From Polaromonas vacuolata (GTDB taxonomy: Bacteria > Pseudomonadota > Gammaproteobacteria > Burkholderiales > Burkholderiaceae_C), in the NCBI RefSeq assembly GCF_012584515.1, contig NZ_CP051461.1, forward strand, positions 124,001-188,000: 64,000 bases of DNA, given 5' to 3'. The notes beneath the pieces were generated by a model. The model had not been told where the DNA came from, ran no database searches, and saw nothing but the letters and a program-made list of their open reading frames with translations. This document shows, piece by piece, positions 51,255-61,300 of this stretch. A program made the position numbers and the translations under genes. Each line of letters starts with the position of its first letter. Positions within the stretch are counted from its first letter, which is position 1.

Positions 51255-51968
51255 ATGCGACGTAGAGAGTTTAACCAGGCCGGAGCCGGGGCGTTTGGCG
51301 CACTGGTCTTAGCCGCCATTAGCCAAGCCCATGCTTTGTCCTTAGGCGAGCTGACTGGCGTGACTAACACCGATGCGGGTAATGGCTTGAAAACCATTCT
51401 TGAAAAAGGCGTAACTGCCGCTGTTGCTAGCCTTGGCAAGCCAGATGGATTCCTCGGCAACCCGAAAGTTCGCATTCCTTTGCCCGGTTATCTTGAAGAT
51501 GTATCCAAATTACTAAGAAATTTCGGTCAAAGCAAGCGCATCGATGAGCTGATCACAGCCATTAATCGCGCTGCTGAAGCGGCTGTGCCCTTGGGCAAGA
51601 ACTTGTTGCTAGAGGCAGTGCGTCGTATGAATGTTGACGATGCTAAGCAAATTTTGTCTGGTGGCGATAATGCTGTGACTACATTTTTCGCAGGAAAAAC
51701 GCGCTTGCCACTCAGTGAAAAATTTCTACCCATCGTTAATCAGATGACTGAAAAAGTCGCTTTAGCGGCCAAATACAACGATTTCGCGGGTAAAGCGGCT
51801 GGTTTCGGACTGGTCAAGCCAGCTGACGCCAATTTGCAGCAATACATCACCGGCAAAGCGCTGGATGGCTTGTATCTAATCATTGGTGATGAGGAAAAGA
51901 AAATTCGCCAAGACCCGGCTGCTAGCGCAAGTGCAATTTTGCGAAAAATTTTTGGAGCTGGACGATAG
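51255..51968 (+). CDS. DUF4197 exported protein
   Basis: 237 aa. Starts at ATG 51255 with a near-perfect ribosome binding site (AGGAGGA, 51241-51247). The N-terminus MRRREFNQAGAGAFGALVL is a signal sequence with a twin-Arg flavour. The body (GLKTILEKGVTAAVASLGKPDGFLGNPKVRIPLPGYL..., DDAKQILSGGDNAVTTFF, LDGLYLIIGDEEKKIRQDP) matches DUF4197, a periplasmic family without known function. An open frame extends upstream to 51093 but runs antisense over tlpA and is not used. Confidence 0.87.
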   Translation: MRRREFNQAGAGAFGALVLAAISQAHALSLGELTGVTNTDAGNGLKTILEKGVTAAVASLGKPDGFLGNPKVRIPLPGYLEDVSKLLRNFGQSKRIDELITAINRAAEAAVPLGKNLLLEAVRRMNVDDAKQILSGGDNAVTTFFAGKTRLPLSEKFLPIVNQMTEKVALAAKYNDFAGKAAGFGLVKPADANLQQYITGKALDGLYLIIGDEEKKIRQDPAASASAILRKIFGAGR

Positions 51969-52582
51969 GTGGACAAATAAACGATCATTAAATGCCGTAG
52001 ATCAGCAGCTAATTCTCAGCGTTGGACTTTTTTGCGAACAGACAACAAAGTCAGTAAACCCTAAAAACCGTTACAAAAAATAACTTTTTAAGTCTGTTTG
52101 CCGCGCGCTAGGAGGACCCGATCATCACTCAGATGTTAGGTCTAGATCAGCATCGTAGAAGTCAGTCGACGCAATGCCGGCCGATCAGTCGGCGACTGCG
52201 ACGCCCGGGCGGTTAAAAAAAACAGCAGTATTGGTGTGACATTCACTTTGAGCGCGCGGACCAACACCATGGTCGTCGTACGCTGGGCTGAAAAGTCCAG
52301 CAGCGGTATGGCGTTGTATTGCGTGTTGCTTCGCTACGCATTCAAGCTCTGTGCTCGCATGGGCACTAGACAACTGCGCCTGACCAGCTCGCGATAAAGC
52401 TAGCCGGTCAGGCTGATCTGTAGCCCAGTGGCTGGTTCCTGGAATGCGTTTGGACGGCGCCGACATCGCGCTGTTTTCTAAGGAAACTGACGCAGGTAAA
52501 CCAGCAGGCTAGGCTGGCGCGTGTAGCGGCAAATTGCGGCGAAGACATGAGGCTGTACGGCGTCGTACAAGGCCATTTAATA
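51969..52582. other. Gene-free stretch, possibly decayed coding sequence
   Basis: 614 bp. The right two thirds have coding-like composition but stops in every frame; the longest is a 93-codon minus-strand frame (52185-52466) with no recognisable family. A minus-strand stretch around 52170-52320 translates into a hydrophobic peptide (VTPILLFFLTARA) interrupted upstream by stops. It looks like a remnant, but nothing identifiable. Confidence 0.4.
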
Positions 52583-53818
52583 TCAAACTACACGCTCGCT
52601 TTTTAGCACCGCGAGCTTTTCTTTTGAATAACCCAGCACATCGTGCAGAACTTCATCCGTGTGTTGGCCCAAGCTAGGCGGCGGCATATCACTGCGCACC
52701 GGTGTCAGGCTGAGCTTGATGGGACTGGCGACTAAACGCAAATTGTCATTCAGCGGATGCTGCCAAGTCGTGACCATATCGCGCGCCGCTATCTGCGGGT
52801 CAGCGAATACTTCAGCTAGATTGTTAATCGCCCCGCACGGCACCTTAGCGGCTTCTAGTGCTGCCAGCCAGTCAGCTTTGCTGCGCTGGAGTAGCACCGC
52901 CTCTAGCAGCGGCACGAGCGCGGCGCGATTAACCACACGGTCGCGGTTTTTGATGTACTGCGGATTACTGGCCAGCTCAGGGCAATTGGCGACCAGACAA
53001 AACTTTTGAAACTGTTGGTCGTTACCGACTGCCAGTATTAAGTGGTCACGACTGCCATCGGCCATTGGCGCTACCTCAAACACCTGATAGGGCACGATGT
53101 TTTGGTGTGCATTGCCCACTCGGGTTGGCGTGGCGCCGCTAACCAAGTAGTTAGCGCCCAGATTGGCTAGCATTGCAACTTGGGTATCTAACAGTGCCAT
53201 GTCTACCTGCTGGCCTTGCCCGGTTTTTTCCGCATGCCGTAGCGCAGCGAGTATGGCCACCGTGGCATACATTCCAGTCATTAAGTCAGCCACTGCAACG
53301 CCAACTTTTTGCGGCCCACCGCCGAGATCGTCGCGCTCACCGGTCACGCTCATCAGGCCACCAATGCCTTGAATGGCATAGTCGTAGCCGGCACGATCGG
53401 CGTAAGGTCCGGTCTGGCCAAAACCAGTGACTGAGCAGTAAACCAAGCGCGGGTTGATAGCGCTCAGACTTGCAAAGTCCAGGCCGTACCTAGCCATATC
53501 GCCGACTTTGAAATTTTCTACAAAAATATCGCAATGCTTGGCCAGCTCGCGGATTAAGGCCTGACCTTGTGGCTGTGAAATGTCACAGGTGACGGATTTT
53601 TTGTTGCGATTAGTGCCTAGATAGTAGGCTGCCTCTTGGGACTGCGAGCCATCACTGTTGGGCAAAAACGGTGGGCCCCAGCTGCGGGTATCGTCGCCGC
53701 TGCCGGGGCGCTCAATTTTGATCACCTCTGCGCCTAAGTCGGCCAAGGTTTGAGTACACCAAGGGCCCGCGAGAACACGGGAAAGGTCAAGAATGCGTAT
53801 GCCAGCTAATGAATTCAT
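52583..53818 (-). CDS. CaiB/BaiF family (type III) CoA transferase
   Basis: 411 aa. The N-terminus LAGIRILDLSRVLAGPWCTQTLADLGAEVIKIE (in part) and the nucleophilic Asp in GVAVADLMTGMYA (about residue 170) are family hallmarks, with GGLMSVTGERDDLGGGPQ before it. It moves CoA between carboxylic acids; family members act on carnitine, formyl/oxalate and succinyl/citramalate pairs, and none is specified here. ATG 53818 (MNSLAGIRILDLS) is chosen over an in-frame codon 18 residues upstream (53872). Confidence 0.93.
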   Translation of the reverse strand: MNSLAGIRILDLSRVLAGPWCTQTLADLGAEVIKIERPGSGDDTRSWGPPFLPNSDGSQSQEAAYYLGTNRNKKSVTCDISQPQGQALIRELAKHCDIFVENFKVGDMARYGLDFASLSAINPRLVYCSVTGFGQTGPYADRAGYDYAIQGIGGLMSVTGERDDLGGGPQKVGVAVADLMTGMYATVAILAALRHAEKTGQGQQVDMALLDTQVAMLANLGANYLVSGATPTRVGNAHQNIVPYQVFEVAPMADGSRDHLILAVGNDQQFQKFCLVANCPELASNPQYIKNRDRVVNRAALVPLLEAVLLQRSKADWLAALEAAKVPCGAINNLAEVFADPQIAARDMVTTWQHPLNDNLRLVASPIKLSLTPVRSDMPPPSLGQHTDEVLHDVLGYSKEKLAVLKSERVV

Positions 53819-54191
53819 TTGACTATTTTGCCCTGTTGCCAAAGGCTTTTCGGCCAAGATCGGGCGCACCACTAATGCTAGAGCAGAAATTGGCTGGATA
53901 ACTTCTTCACCAGCTTGTTTAAGTCTTGTTCTTTAAGCCGTTGAGGGCTTTTGTGGTCATGTTTTTCTGTCCGGTAGTTGCGGATCATGGATGGTCAAAA
54001 AAATAGAAATTCAAAACACAACAAAAAAATGCACTCGCATTGAGCTGTGAAGTCTTTTCGGTAAGGCGCATATAGCGAGGAACATCTGGCAAGACGCATA
54101 GGGCAGGCCGCACATCGCATGGCGCTTATGTCATGGCGCAGACAACACGTCGCCAGCCGTCGCGTAGTGAAACGAGGCGTAACATTGCCCA
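53819..54191. other. Divergent intergenic region, nothing recognised
   Basis: 373 bp between the divergent CoA transferase and lipoprotein genes. An A/T-rich patch lies around 53995-54030. No promoter, RNA or repeat could be supported. Confidence 0.4.
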
Positions 54192-54743
54192 ATGTCAACA
54201 TTGAAATTTTCATCCTTGAGTCGCCGCAGTGCGCTTGTCGCAAGCTTCGCTACAGTCTTGTTACTGTCTGCTTGCAGCCCCGCCTTAAACTGGCGCGACG
54301 TGCGAACCGAGGACACTGGGCTCGGTTTCTTGATGCCTTGCAAACCAGACGCAGCAAAAAAAACTTTACCCATGGGCGAGCAACTTGCCGAACTCAAACT
54401 GCTGTCATGCACTGCTGGTGGCGCAACTTTTGCAGTCGCCAGTGCCGATATTACGAATGCAGCGGCTACCTCGGCTGTATTGGCGCAGTGGCAGGCCGCA
54501 GCGCTGGCTAATATTCAAGCTGGACCCAGCGCGGTTAGCAGCCCTTTCAAACTACTGGGTGCCAGCACTGAGCCGGCCGCAGTAATGGTTAAAGCCCAAG
54601 GCAAACGACCAGACGGTGTGCCTACCAATAGTCAGACGGTTTATTTTGCTCAAGGATCGCGGGTATTTCAGGTGGTAATTTATGCGGAAAAAATTGCACC
54701 CGAAGCAGCGCAAACTTTCTTCTCAAGCCTTAAATTGGAATGA
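54192..54743 (+). CDS. Hypothetical lipoprotein
   Basis: 183 aa. N-terminal Arg residues, hydrophobic stretch and lipobox LSAC (about residues 25-28) indicate a membrane-anchored lipoprotein. The mature part (LGFLMPCKPDAAKKTLPMG..., PTNSQTVYFAQGSRVFQVVIYAEKIAPEAAQTFFSSLKL) resembles small bacterial proteins sometimes found before pts genes, but I do not recognise a named family. Two Cys residues (in MPCKP and LSCTAG) could form a disulfide. Confidence 0.75.
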   Translation: MSTLKFSSLSRRSALVASFATVLLLSACSPALNWRDVRTEDTGLGFLMPCKPDAAKKTLPMGEQLAELKLLSCTAGGATFAVASADITNAAATSAVLAQWQAAALANIQAGPSAVSSPFKLLGASTEPAAVMVKAQGKRPDGVPTNSQTVYFAQGSRVFQVVIYAEKIAPEAAQTFFSSLKLE

Positions 54744-54839
54744 ATACATCAGATTTTGACCTGCGCAATGTGTTGCTTAAGCGCCGCATATGCTTGAGGC
54801 GCTAGTGTGGACGGTCTGAAAGTTGATAATCATCAAATA

Positions 54840-55283
54840 ATGAACGGCATTTTTATCATCGCCCACGCCCCGCTAGCTTCCGCTTTGCGCCAATGTGTCC
54901 TGCATGTATTTCCCGATAAACCGGAAGGAATCATCGCACTCGACGTACAGCCTAATATGCCGCCGGAAGAAACCTTGGCGCAGGCGCGCATTTTGCTCAG
55001 TCAACTCGGCACAGCGCGCACGCTGCTGTTAGTCGATGTGTTTGGCGCGACGCCCTGCAACGTGGCGCAAAAACTGGCCGATGGCATCAATACAAAACTT
55101 ATCACCGGCATCAACCTGCCCATGCTACTTCGCACTGTTTGCTACCGACACGAGCCGCTAGAGGCGCTGGTGTCGCGCGCATTAATCGGTGCGACTCAGG
55201 GCGTGATGCAAGTTGCCGTCACCGCACCGCAAAATCAAGCACGTAAAAATAATGATCAAGAACAGCACGAGCATCAGCAATAA
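54840..55283 (+). CDS. PTS EIIA component, mannose/fructose (EIIA-Man) family
   Basis: 147 aa. The phosphoacceptor His is H9 in GIFIIAHAPLASAL, and LLLVDVFGATPCNVAQKL is the family's second motif. It lacks any EIIB, EIIC or EIID partner here. In betaproteobacteria this EIIA-HPr-EI set is thought to be regulatory rather than a sugar transporter. ATG 54840 is chosen; a GTG at 54807 is possible. Its last 32 bases overlap ptsH. Confidence 0.9.
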   Translation: MNGIFIIAHAPLASALRQCVLHVFPDKPEGIIALDVQPNMPPEETLAQARILLSQLGTARTLLLVDVFGATPCNVAQKLADGINTKLITGINLPMLLRTVCYRHEPLEALVSRALIGATQGVMQVAVTAPQNQARKNNDQEQHEHQQ

Positions 55284-55521
55284 ATTGGGCTTGCATGCGC
55301 GCGCCTCGGCCAAACTCACCAAGCTCGCCGGCAGCTTTCCCTGCGAGGTCTGGCTCACCAAGGGTGAGCGTCGGGTCAACGGCAAAAGTATCATGGGCGT
55401 GATGATGCTGGCCGCTGGTATCGGCAGCGTGGTGGAGGTTGAAACTATCGGCAACAAGGAGCAAGAGGCGATGGACGCATTGCTGGCGCTGATCGCTGAC
55501 AAGTTTGGTGAAGGCGAGTGA
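55252..55521 (+). CDS. ptsH: Phosphocarrier protein HPr
   Basis: 89 aa. His15 in LGLHARAS receives phosphate from EI; Ser46 in NGKSIMG is the site used by HPr kinase where present. ATG 55252 gives the normal family length although it lies inside the EIIA gene and has no clear ribosome binding site, so translation may depend on readthrough of EIIA translation. Confidence 0.95.
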   Translation: MIKNSTSISNKLGLHARASAKLTKLAGSFPCEVWLTKGERRVNGKSIMGVMMLAAGIGSVVEVETIGNKEQEAMDALLALIADKFGEGE

Positions 55522-55682
55522 ATGTTGCCCCCACGCATGCTCACTTCGTGTAGCAAGCTGCCCCCCGAGGGGGCGAATTTCCCTAGGGGCGGCCCGTCGG
55601 GAAATTGCTTGCCCCACGCTCGCTCACTGCGCGCACCTCGCTACGCCCACTCTCGCTCGCTGTGTAGCGCTCAAGGATTTGC
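55522..55682. repeat. GC-rich palindromic intergenic element between ptsH and ptsI
   Basis: 161 bp with a perfect GCCCCC/GGGGGC palindrome (near 55558-55576), an AATTTCCC/GGGAAATT inverted repeat around it and a run of CTCGCTC-type motifs. This composition matches the intergenic palindromic elements common in Comamonadaceae genomes. It could attenuate or stabilise the pts message. Confidence 0.55.
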
Positions 55683-57443
55683 ATGACTTTTTCTATTCAC
55701 GGTTTAGCTGTCTCGCGTGGTATTGCGATAGGTCGTGCGGTGTTGGTTGCGTCGAGTCGCGCCGATGTGGCGCATTACTTTATTGATCCTGCTCTTACGG
55801 AGGAGGAAATCTTGCGAGTGAGGGCGGCGCGCAATGCGGTGATTGATGAGGTCACCAAGGTGCAAAAAGAGTTGCCTCGCGATGCGCCCCAAGAGCTGGC
55901 CGCCTTGCTCGATGTGCACTTAATGCTGTTGCAAGACGAGATGTTAATCAGCGGCGTCAAACATTGGATTACTGACCGCCACTACAACGCCGAATGGGCG
56001 CTGACCACGCAGTACGAAATCATCGCGCGCCAATTCGATGAGATGGAGGACCAGTATTTACGTGAGCGCAAGGCTGACTTGGAACAAGTCATAGAACGTA
56101 TTCTTCGCTATATGAAGGGGGTCTCCTCACCGATACAGCCTTTGATGCGCGCCGGTGAAGGTCGCAAGCATTCGCAGCAAGACCTGCTACTGGGCGACAC
56201 CAACGATGTGCCTTTGGTGCTGGTCGCGCACGACATCTCGCCGGCCGACATGATGCAGTTCAAGAAAAGCCTGTTTGCCGGTTTTGCCACCGACGTGGGC
56301 GGTAAGACCTCGCATACCGCCATCGTCGCGCGCAGCTTAGACATTCCAGCCGTGGTCGGTGCTCGCAGCGCCAGTCAGCTGATTAAGCAAGATGATTGGG
56401 TCATTATTGATGGCGAAGCCGGCGTGCTCATCGTGGATCCTTCGCCCATCATCTTGGCTGAATACGGTTTTAAGCAGCGGCAAGGCGAGCTAGAGCGCGA
56501 ACGTCTGAACCGTCTCAAGCACACACCCTCGCTGACCATTGACAGCCAACGCGTAGAACTGCTGGCCAATATTGAAATGCCAGAGGACACATTGGGCGCG
56601 GTCAAAGTCGGCGCCATGGGCGTGGGTTTGTTTCGCAGCGAATTCTTGTTCATGGGCCGAAGCGGAAATCTGCCTGACGAGCAAGAGCAATATCTCGCCT
56701 ACCGCAAGGCTGTCGAGGGCATGGAAGGTATGCCCGTCACGATTCGCACGGTGGACATTGGCTCAGACAAGCCGCTAGAGCGTAGCAAGCACCAAGAAAC
56801 CCATTTAAATCCCGCGTTAGGCTTGCGCGCTATTCGCTGGAGTCTGGCCGATCCACCCATGTTTTTGACTCAGTTGCGCGCCATTTTGCGCGCTGCTGCA
56901 CACGGTCAGGTCAACCTTTTAGTGCCCATGCTGGCCCATGCTAACGAGATACGCCAGACTTTGGCCTTGCTCGACCATGCGCGCAGCATGCTAGACATCG
57001 CTGGCATGGCCTACGGTCAGGTGCGCTTAGGCGCGATGATTGAGATTCCTGCTGCTGCGTTAACGTTAAAGCTGTTTCTCAAGCATTTTGATTTTCTGTC
57101 TATTGGCACCAACGATTTGATTCAGTACACGCTGGCGATTGACCGGGCTGACGAGGCCGTTGCTCACCTCTATGATCCCTGCCACCCGGCCGTCTTGCGC
57201 TTAATTGCCGACACTATTGCTGAGTGCAATTTACAAGGCAAAGGCGTGAGTATTTGCGGTGAGATGGCTGGCGACATCAGCATGACGCGCTTGCTACTAG
57301 GTCTGGGTTTACGTAGTTTTTCCATGCACCCTTCCCGCATATTGGCGGTGAAACAGCAGGTTCTTCGGGCCGATGCCAGCAAGCTTCAGGCGTGGGCGCA
57401 ACAGGTGCTAGCCAGCGAGGATCCCGCCTCCTTGTTGCAGTGA
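55683..57443 (+). CDS. ptsI: Phosphoenolpyruvate-protein phosphotransferase (enzyme I)
   Basis: 586 aa. It autophosphorylates from PEP on His211 (GGKTSHTAI) and passes phosphate to HPr. The PEP-binding barrel follows, with GLFRSEFLFMGR, TVDIGSDKP and FLSIGTNDLIQYTLAIDR, and the Cys motif SICGEMAGD. Length is normal. It ends one base before the convergent EamA gene. Confidence 0.97.
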   Translation: MTFSIHGLAVSRGIAIGRAVLVASSRADVAHYFIDPALTEEEILRVRAARNAVIDEVTKVQKELPRDAPQELAALLDVHLMLLQDEMLISGVKHWITDRHYNAEWALTTQYEIIARQFDEMEDQYLRERKADLEQVIERILRYMKGVSSPIQPLMRAGEGRKHSQQDLLLGDTNDVPLVLVAHDISPADMMQFKKSLFAGFATDVGGKTSHTAIVARSLDIPAVVGARSASQLIKQDDWVIIDGEAGVLIVDPSPIILAEYGFKQRQGELERERLNRLKHTPSLTIDSQRVELLANIEMPEDTLGAVKVGAMGVGLFRSEFLFMGRSGNLPDEQEQYLAYRKAVEGMEGMPVTIRTVDIGSDKPLERSKHQETHLNPALGLRAIRWSLADPPMFLTQLRAILRAAAHGQVNLLVPMLAHANEIRQTLALLDHARSMLDIAGMAYGQVRLGAMIEIPAAALTLKLFLKHFDFLSIGTNDLIQYTLAIDRADEAVAHLYDPCHPAVLRLIADTIAECNLQGKGVSICGEMAGDISMTRLLLGLGLRSFSMHPSRILAVKQQVLRADASKLQAWAQQVLASEDPASLLQ

Positions 57444-57444
57444 T

Positions 57445-58320
57445 TTAGTGTTTTTGTACGCGCGAGCCCAGCAGCGCAGCACCCACAATCATGGTGGCTG
57501 CCAAGCCCACGCTCCAGCTCAGCGAGCGCCCGCCAAAAAGCATTAAAAGCGCGGTTGAGCCCAGCGGTGTGAGATAGCTCAACAGCCCAATTTGCCGCGC
57601 ATCACCGAGTTTGAGTGCCTTATCCCATAAAAAGAAAGCCGCACCCAAAGGGCCCAAGCCAGTCAGCGCCAACAGCCAATAGTCACGCTGCGACAGTTGA
57701 ACAGCAGGTTCTAGCAAAAAGTGGCACAGCAAGGCGAGCAGCCCTGCCAGCAAACCAAACAGACCGATAGCTGCCGTCGGTATGTGTTGACCGACTTGAG
57801 CCATACGCTTGGTTTGTAGTGAAAAATTAGCCCAGATAAACGCCGAGCACAGCGCCAGCAAATAAGCCAGTGCAACGCCCCAGCCAGCGTTAACAAACTG
57901 ATCAGTCGCAGCAGTGCGCGCGCCCAAAATCGCTACTGCTGCGCCGCTAAAACCCAGCAACGCGGCTAGGTAATGCAAGGGCCGTAAAGTCACGGCCGGT
58001 AAATAAAGCGGCGCTAGCACCACCATTAGCAGTGGCCATAAGTAGTTGATTAAATTCACCTCTACCGCAGGCGCCATGCGCAGCGCGATGAAGAGCAGAA
58101 AGTGAAATCCAAACAAACTCAGCACGCCCAGCGCCAGCGGTTTGGGTTTGATACGCCAGAGCTGCGGCTGGCGCAGCACATGCGGCAGCGCCAACAAACT
58201 GCCGAGAATCAGCGCCGCACCAGTGAGTAAAAAAGGCGGCACATGCTTGAGTGCAACACCTAGCAGCGCAAGCAAGGACCACATGGCGATAGCGCCTAGT
58301 GCGTAGAGATTCGCTTGCAT
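57445..58320 (-). CDS. EamA/DMT family transporter
   Basis: About 291 aa, ten membrane helices arranged as two EamA repeats. NLINYLWPLLMVVLAPLYL resembles the YddG-like branch that exports aromatic amino acids, but the substrate is a guess. ATG 58320 (MQANLYALGAIAMWS) puts the first helix at the N-terminus as in the family; an in-frame ATG at 58371 adds 17 residues. Confidence 0.87.
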   Translation of the reverse strand: MQANLYALGAIAMWSLLALLGVALKHVPPFLLTGAALILGSLLALPHVLRQPQLWRIKPKPLALGVLSLFGFHFLLFIALRMAPAVEVNLINYLWPLLMVVLAPLYLPAVTLRPLHYLAALLGFSGAAVAILGARTAATDQFVNAGWGVALAYLLALCSAFIWANFSLQTKRMAQVGQHIPTAAIGLFGLLAGLLALLCHFLLEPAVQLSQRDYWLLALTGLGPLGAAFFLWDKALKLGDARQIGLLSYLTPLGSTALLMLFGGRSLSWSVGLAATMIVGAALLGSRVQKH

Positions 58321-58384
58321 GAATGAAATTTTCTTGTTTATAAGAGCAGGCCGACAGTTCGAGTGCGTCACGCACAGAGCGGGC

Positions 58385-61300
58385 CTAATCAGGATTTAGA
58401 CTGTATCCCATAGGTTCCAGTAGTGAGGCCAAATCGCTCTGCGTCATGATGGGCTGCGTGCCTTGTGTCATCTCACCATACATGCTGTCGGCCAATGCGG
58501 CTTTTCGCTCTTGTAACGCCAGTATGCGTTCTTCAATCGTGTCTTGAGCCACCAGCTTGTAGACCATGACCGGCTTGGTCTGGCCAATGCGGTGCGCACG
58601 ATCTGTTGCCTGGGCTTGGGCGGCGGGATTCCACCAAGGATCGTAGTGAATCACGGTGTCGGCTTCGGTCAGGTTTAGGCCAACGCCACCAGCTTTGAGG
58701 CTAATTAAAAACAGCGGCACTTCGCCAGAGGTAAAACGCTCAATTAGCTGCTCGCGGTTTTGCGACTGTCCGGTGAGCTTGACCCATTTAATCTGGCGTT
58801 TTTCAAGTTCTTCTTCGATTAATTCCAGCATGCTGGTGAACTGCGAGAACAGCAGCACACGCCGACCCGCCAGCAGCAAATCGGGTAACAACTCCATGAG
58901 CAGTTCGAGCTTGGCTGAAGACTTGATTTTTTTCGCCGCCGGCAGCGCCACCAAACGCGGGTCGCAGCAAACTTGGCGCAGCTTGAGCAGCGCGTCGAGT
59001 ATTTGAATTTGTGAGCCGGCTAAGCCTTTGTTGGCCAGCGCTTCGTGCACGGTTTTCTCGGTGCCAAGGCGTATGGTTTCGTACAAATCGGCTTGCGGCT
59101 CGGCCAGTGTCACCACCGATATACACACTTGCTTTTCGGGCAGATCGGTTGCCACTTCGCTTTTTAAGCGGCGCAGCATAAAGGGTTTAAGGCGATGGCG
59201 CAGGCGCTCGGCGCGCTGCTGGTCGCCATGCTTTTCTATCGGTGTGCGATACAAGGATTTAAAGCGCGCCTGACTGCCGAGAAAACCGGGCATTAAGAAA
59301 TTAAACAAACTCCAGAGCTCGCCAAGATTGTTTTCCATCGGCGTGCCGGATAAACACAAACGGTGTTTGGCGTCGAGCGCGCCGGCAATTTGCGCCGCAT
59401 GCGAGCTAGCGTTTTTAATGTTTTGCGCCTCGTCCAATACCACCATGTGCCAAGACTGAGCTTGCCAGCGTTCGCGGTCGCGCTGCAGCAGTGAGTAAGG
59501 TGCGATCACTAAGTCAAAGCTACCCATTTCAGTAGCGGTCTCATGGCGACTATTGCCTTGCACCACCAAGGTTCGCAGCGAAGGCGTGAAGTGCGCCGCC
59601 TCTTTGCGCCAGTTGCCCATTAGGCTCACGGGTGCGATCACCAGCACCGGCAGAGCCAGTCGGCCGGCTTCTTTTTCTATCAAAATATGGGTCAGCGTTT
59701 GCAGGGTTTTGCCCAGCCCCATATCGTCGGCGAGTATGCCGGACAAGCCGTGGGTATGCAAAAACTGCAACCACTGCACACCGTCGAGTTGATACGGCCT
59801 GAGCTGTGCTTTGAGTCCGCTTGGTAGTGTCACTGCCGGCAGGTTTTGGCGGCTCGCCAGCTGACCCAACATTTCTTGCAAACTGTCTTCGCCCTGCCAG
59901 TGACCACCGGCCTTGGGGTGTTGCTGCAGTTCGGCTTCTAGGCGCATGGCTTCGAGGCGGGACAGACGCAGGGAGGTGCCGCTTAGCTCAATTTTGAGTT
60001 CGTTTTTCTTGCGTAATCCGCGCTCGGTCATGAGTTCAAGCAGCGCTTGCAGCCAAGGCCTGAGCGGCTCGCAAGGCAGGCGCAAATAGCCGTCGTCTTG
60101 CTTAATGTAGAGGTAGGTCGGCAACTGCAAAGTGCTAAAACTGGGCGGGTTAGCACTCGTGTCAGTGCTTTGAATAGTCGCTGGTGTTACTGATTGCGCA
60201 GCAGCGCCTAGCTGCGCCAGCAGTTCCGGCAGCAGCGGCAAGATGTTGCGGCGCTCACCACCCACGCTCATGCCCAGCGAGAGCTTGAACCAGTCCGCTT
60301 GGGTGTCGCCACCAGCGATTGGTTTGGGGTTGGCGCTAGGTGTTTTGCTGTTCAGCGGGTTGACTGGCGGCGAGGCCAGGCTGTGCATATGCGCTTTGAG
60401 GTCTTGCGCATGCGCAATCCATCCTTCTAGTGAGCTGTCGGTGGTGACCTCAAAGCCGGCGGCACGCATGATAGCGAAGTCGTTGTCCATCCATTCGAGC
60501 CAAAGCTGCTGCTGGGCGGTAGAAATAAACGGCAGGTAAAACCGGCCTAGGCTGTCGCCGCTCAGGCCTAGCGTGTGTAGGCTGTGATGGGCGTTTTGTT
60601 CAGCCGCAAGATCGCGCTGGAGTAGTACTTGATGCTTGGGTGGTTTTTTTGTCTTGTCGGCTTTTTTGTCTGGGCTTGATTCGACGTTAATACCGACTGT
60701 TAAGTGGATGTCGAGCGCATCAACAAGCACTGGGTTGTGGTCTTCAAGCGCATAAAAAGACAGGCCTTCGTAGTCAAAGCGCAGGGTTGCGCGCAGCAGG
60801 CCTAGGCGCTCGCTGTCCGCGTCTTCAACCCGCGTGATGTGTAGTTGGGCTTTGGCTTGACGGCCGCGTAAAACTTCTGCGCTGGCGTTTGCTGGTGCGT
60901 TAGGCCGCTGCGCAGATTTGGCTAGGGGTAACGCGGCTTCAGGCACTTGGGCTTTTAGTGGCGATAAATTTGCAGCTTTAGGCGGTGGTTTTTTGGGCCG
61001 CTCTGCTGGCTTTTTCGGCGTTGTGGACAGACTTATTTCATCGTCGTCAAACAGACCCTTGCCGGGTTTTAGCGCGACTTTGGGCAGACCCAGACTAGGC
61101 GCTGAGCGGGTCAATACTTTGACGGGGATTTTGATGCTTGCGTTAGTTTGGGCATTGACCGGCGCGTTAGTCGCGGCAGGTATTGGTGCGCTTATTGGCG
61201 TATGCGTTTCGGTTTCTAACAACACAAAATCAGCACTCTCGCCTTGTACCCAAAGCGCTGCGGATTCAGGTGGATTTTGCGCTTGCTTGTTGGTGTGTGC

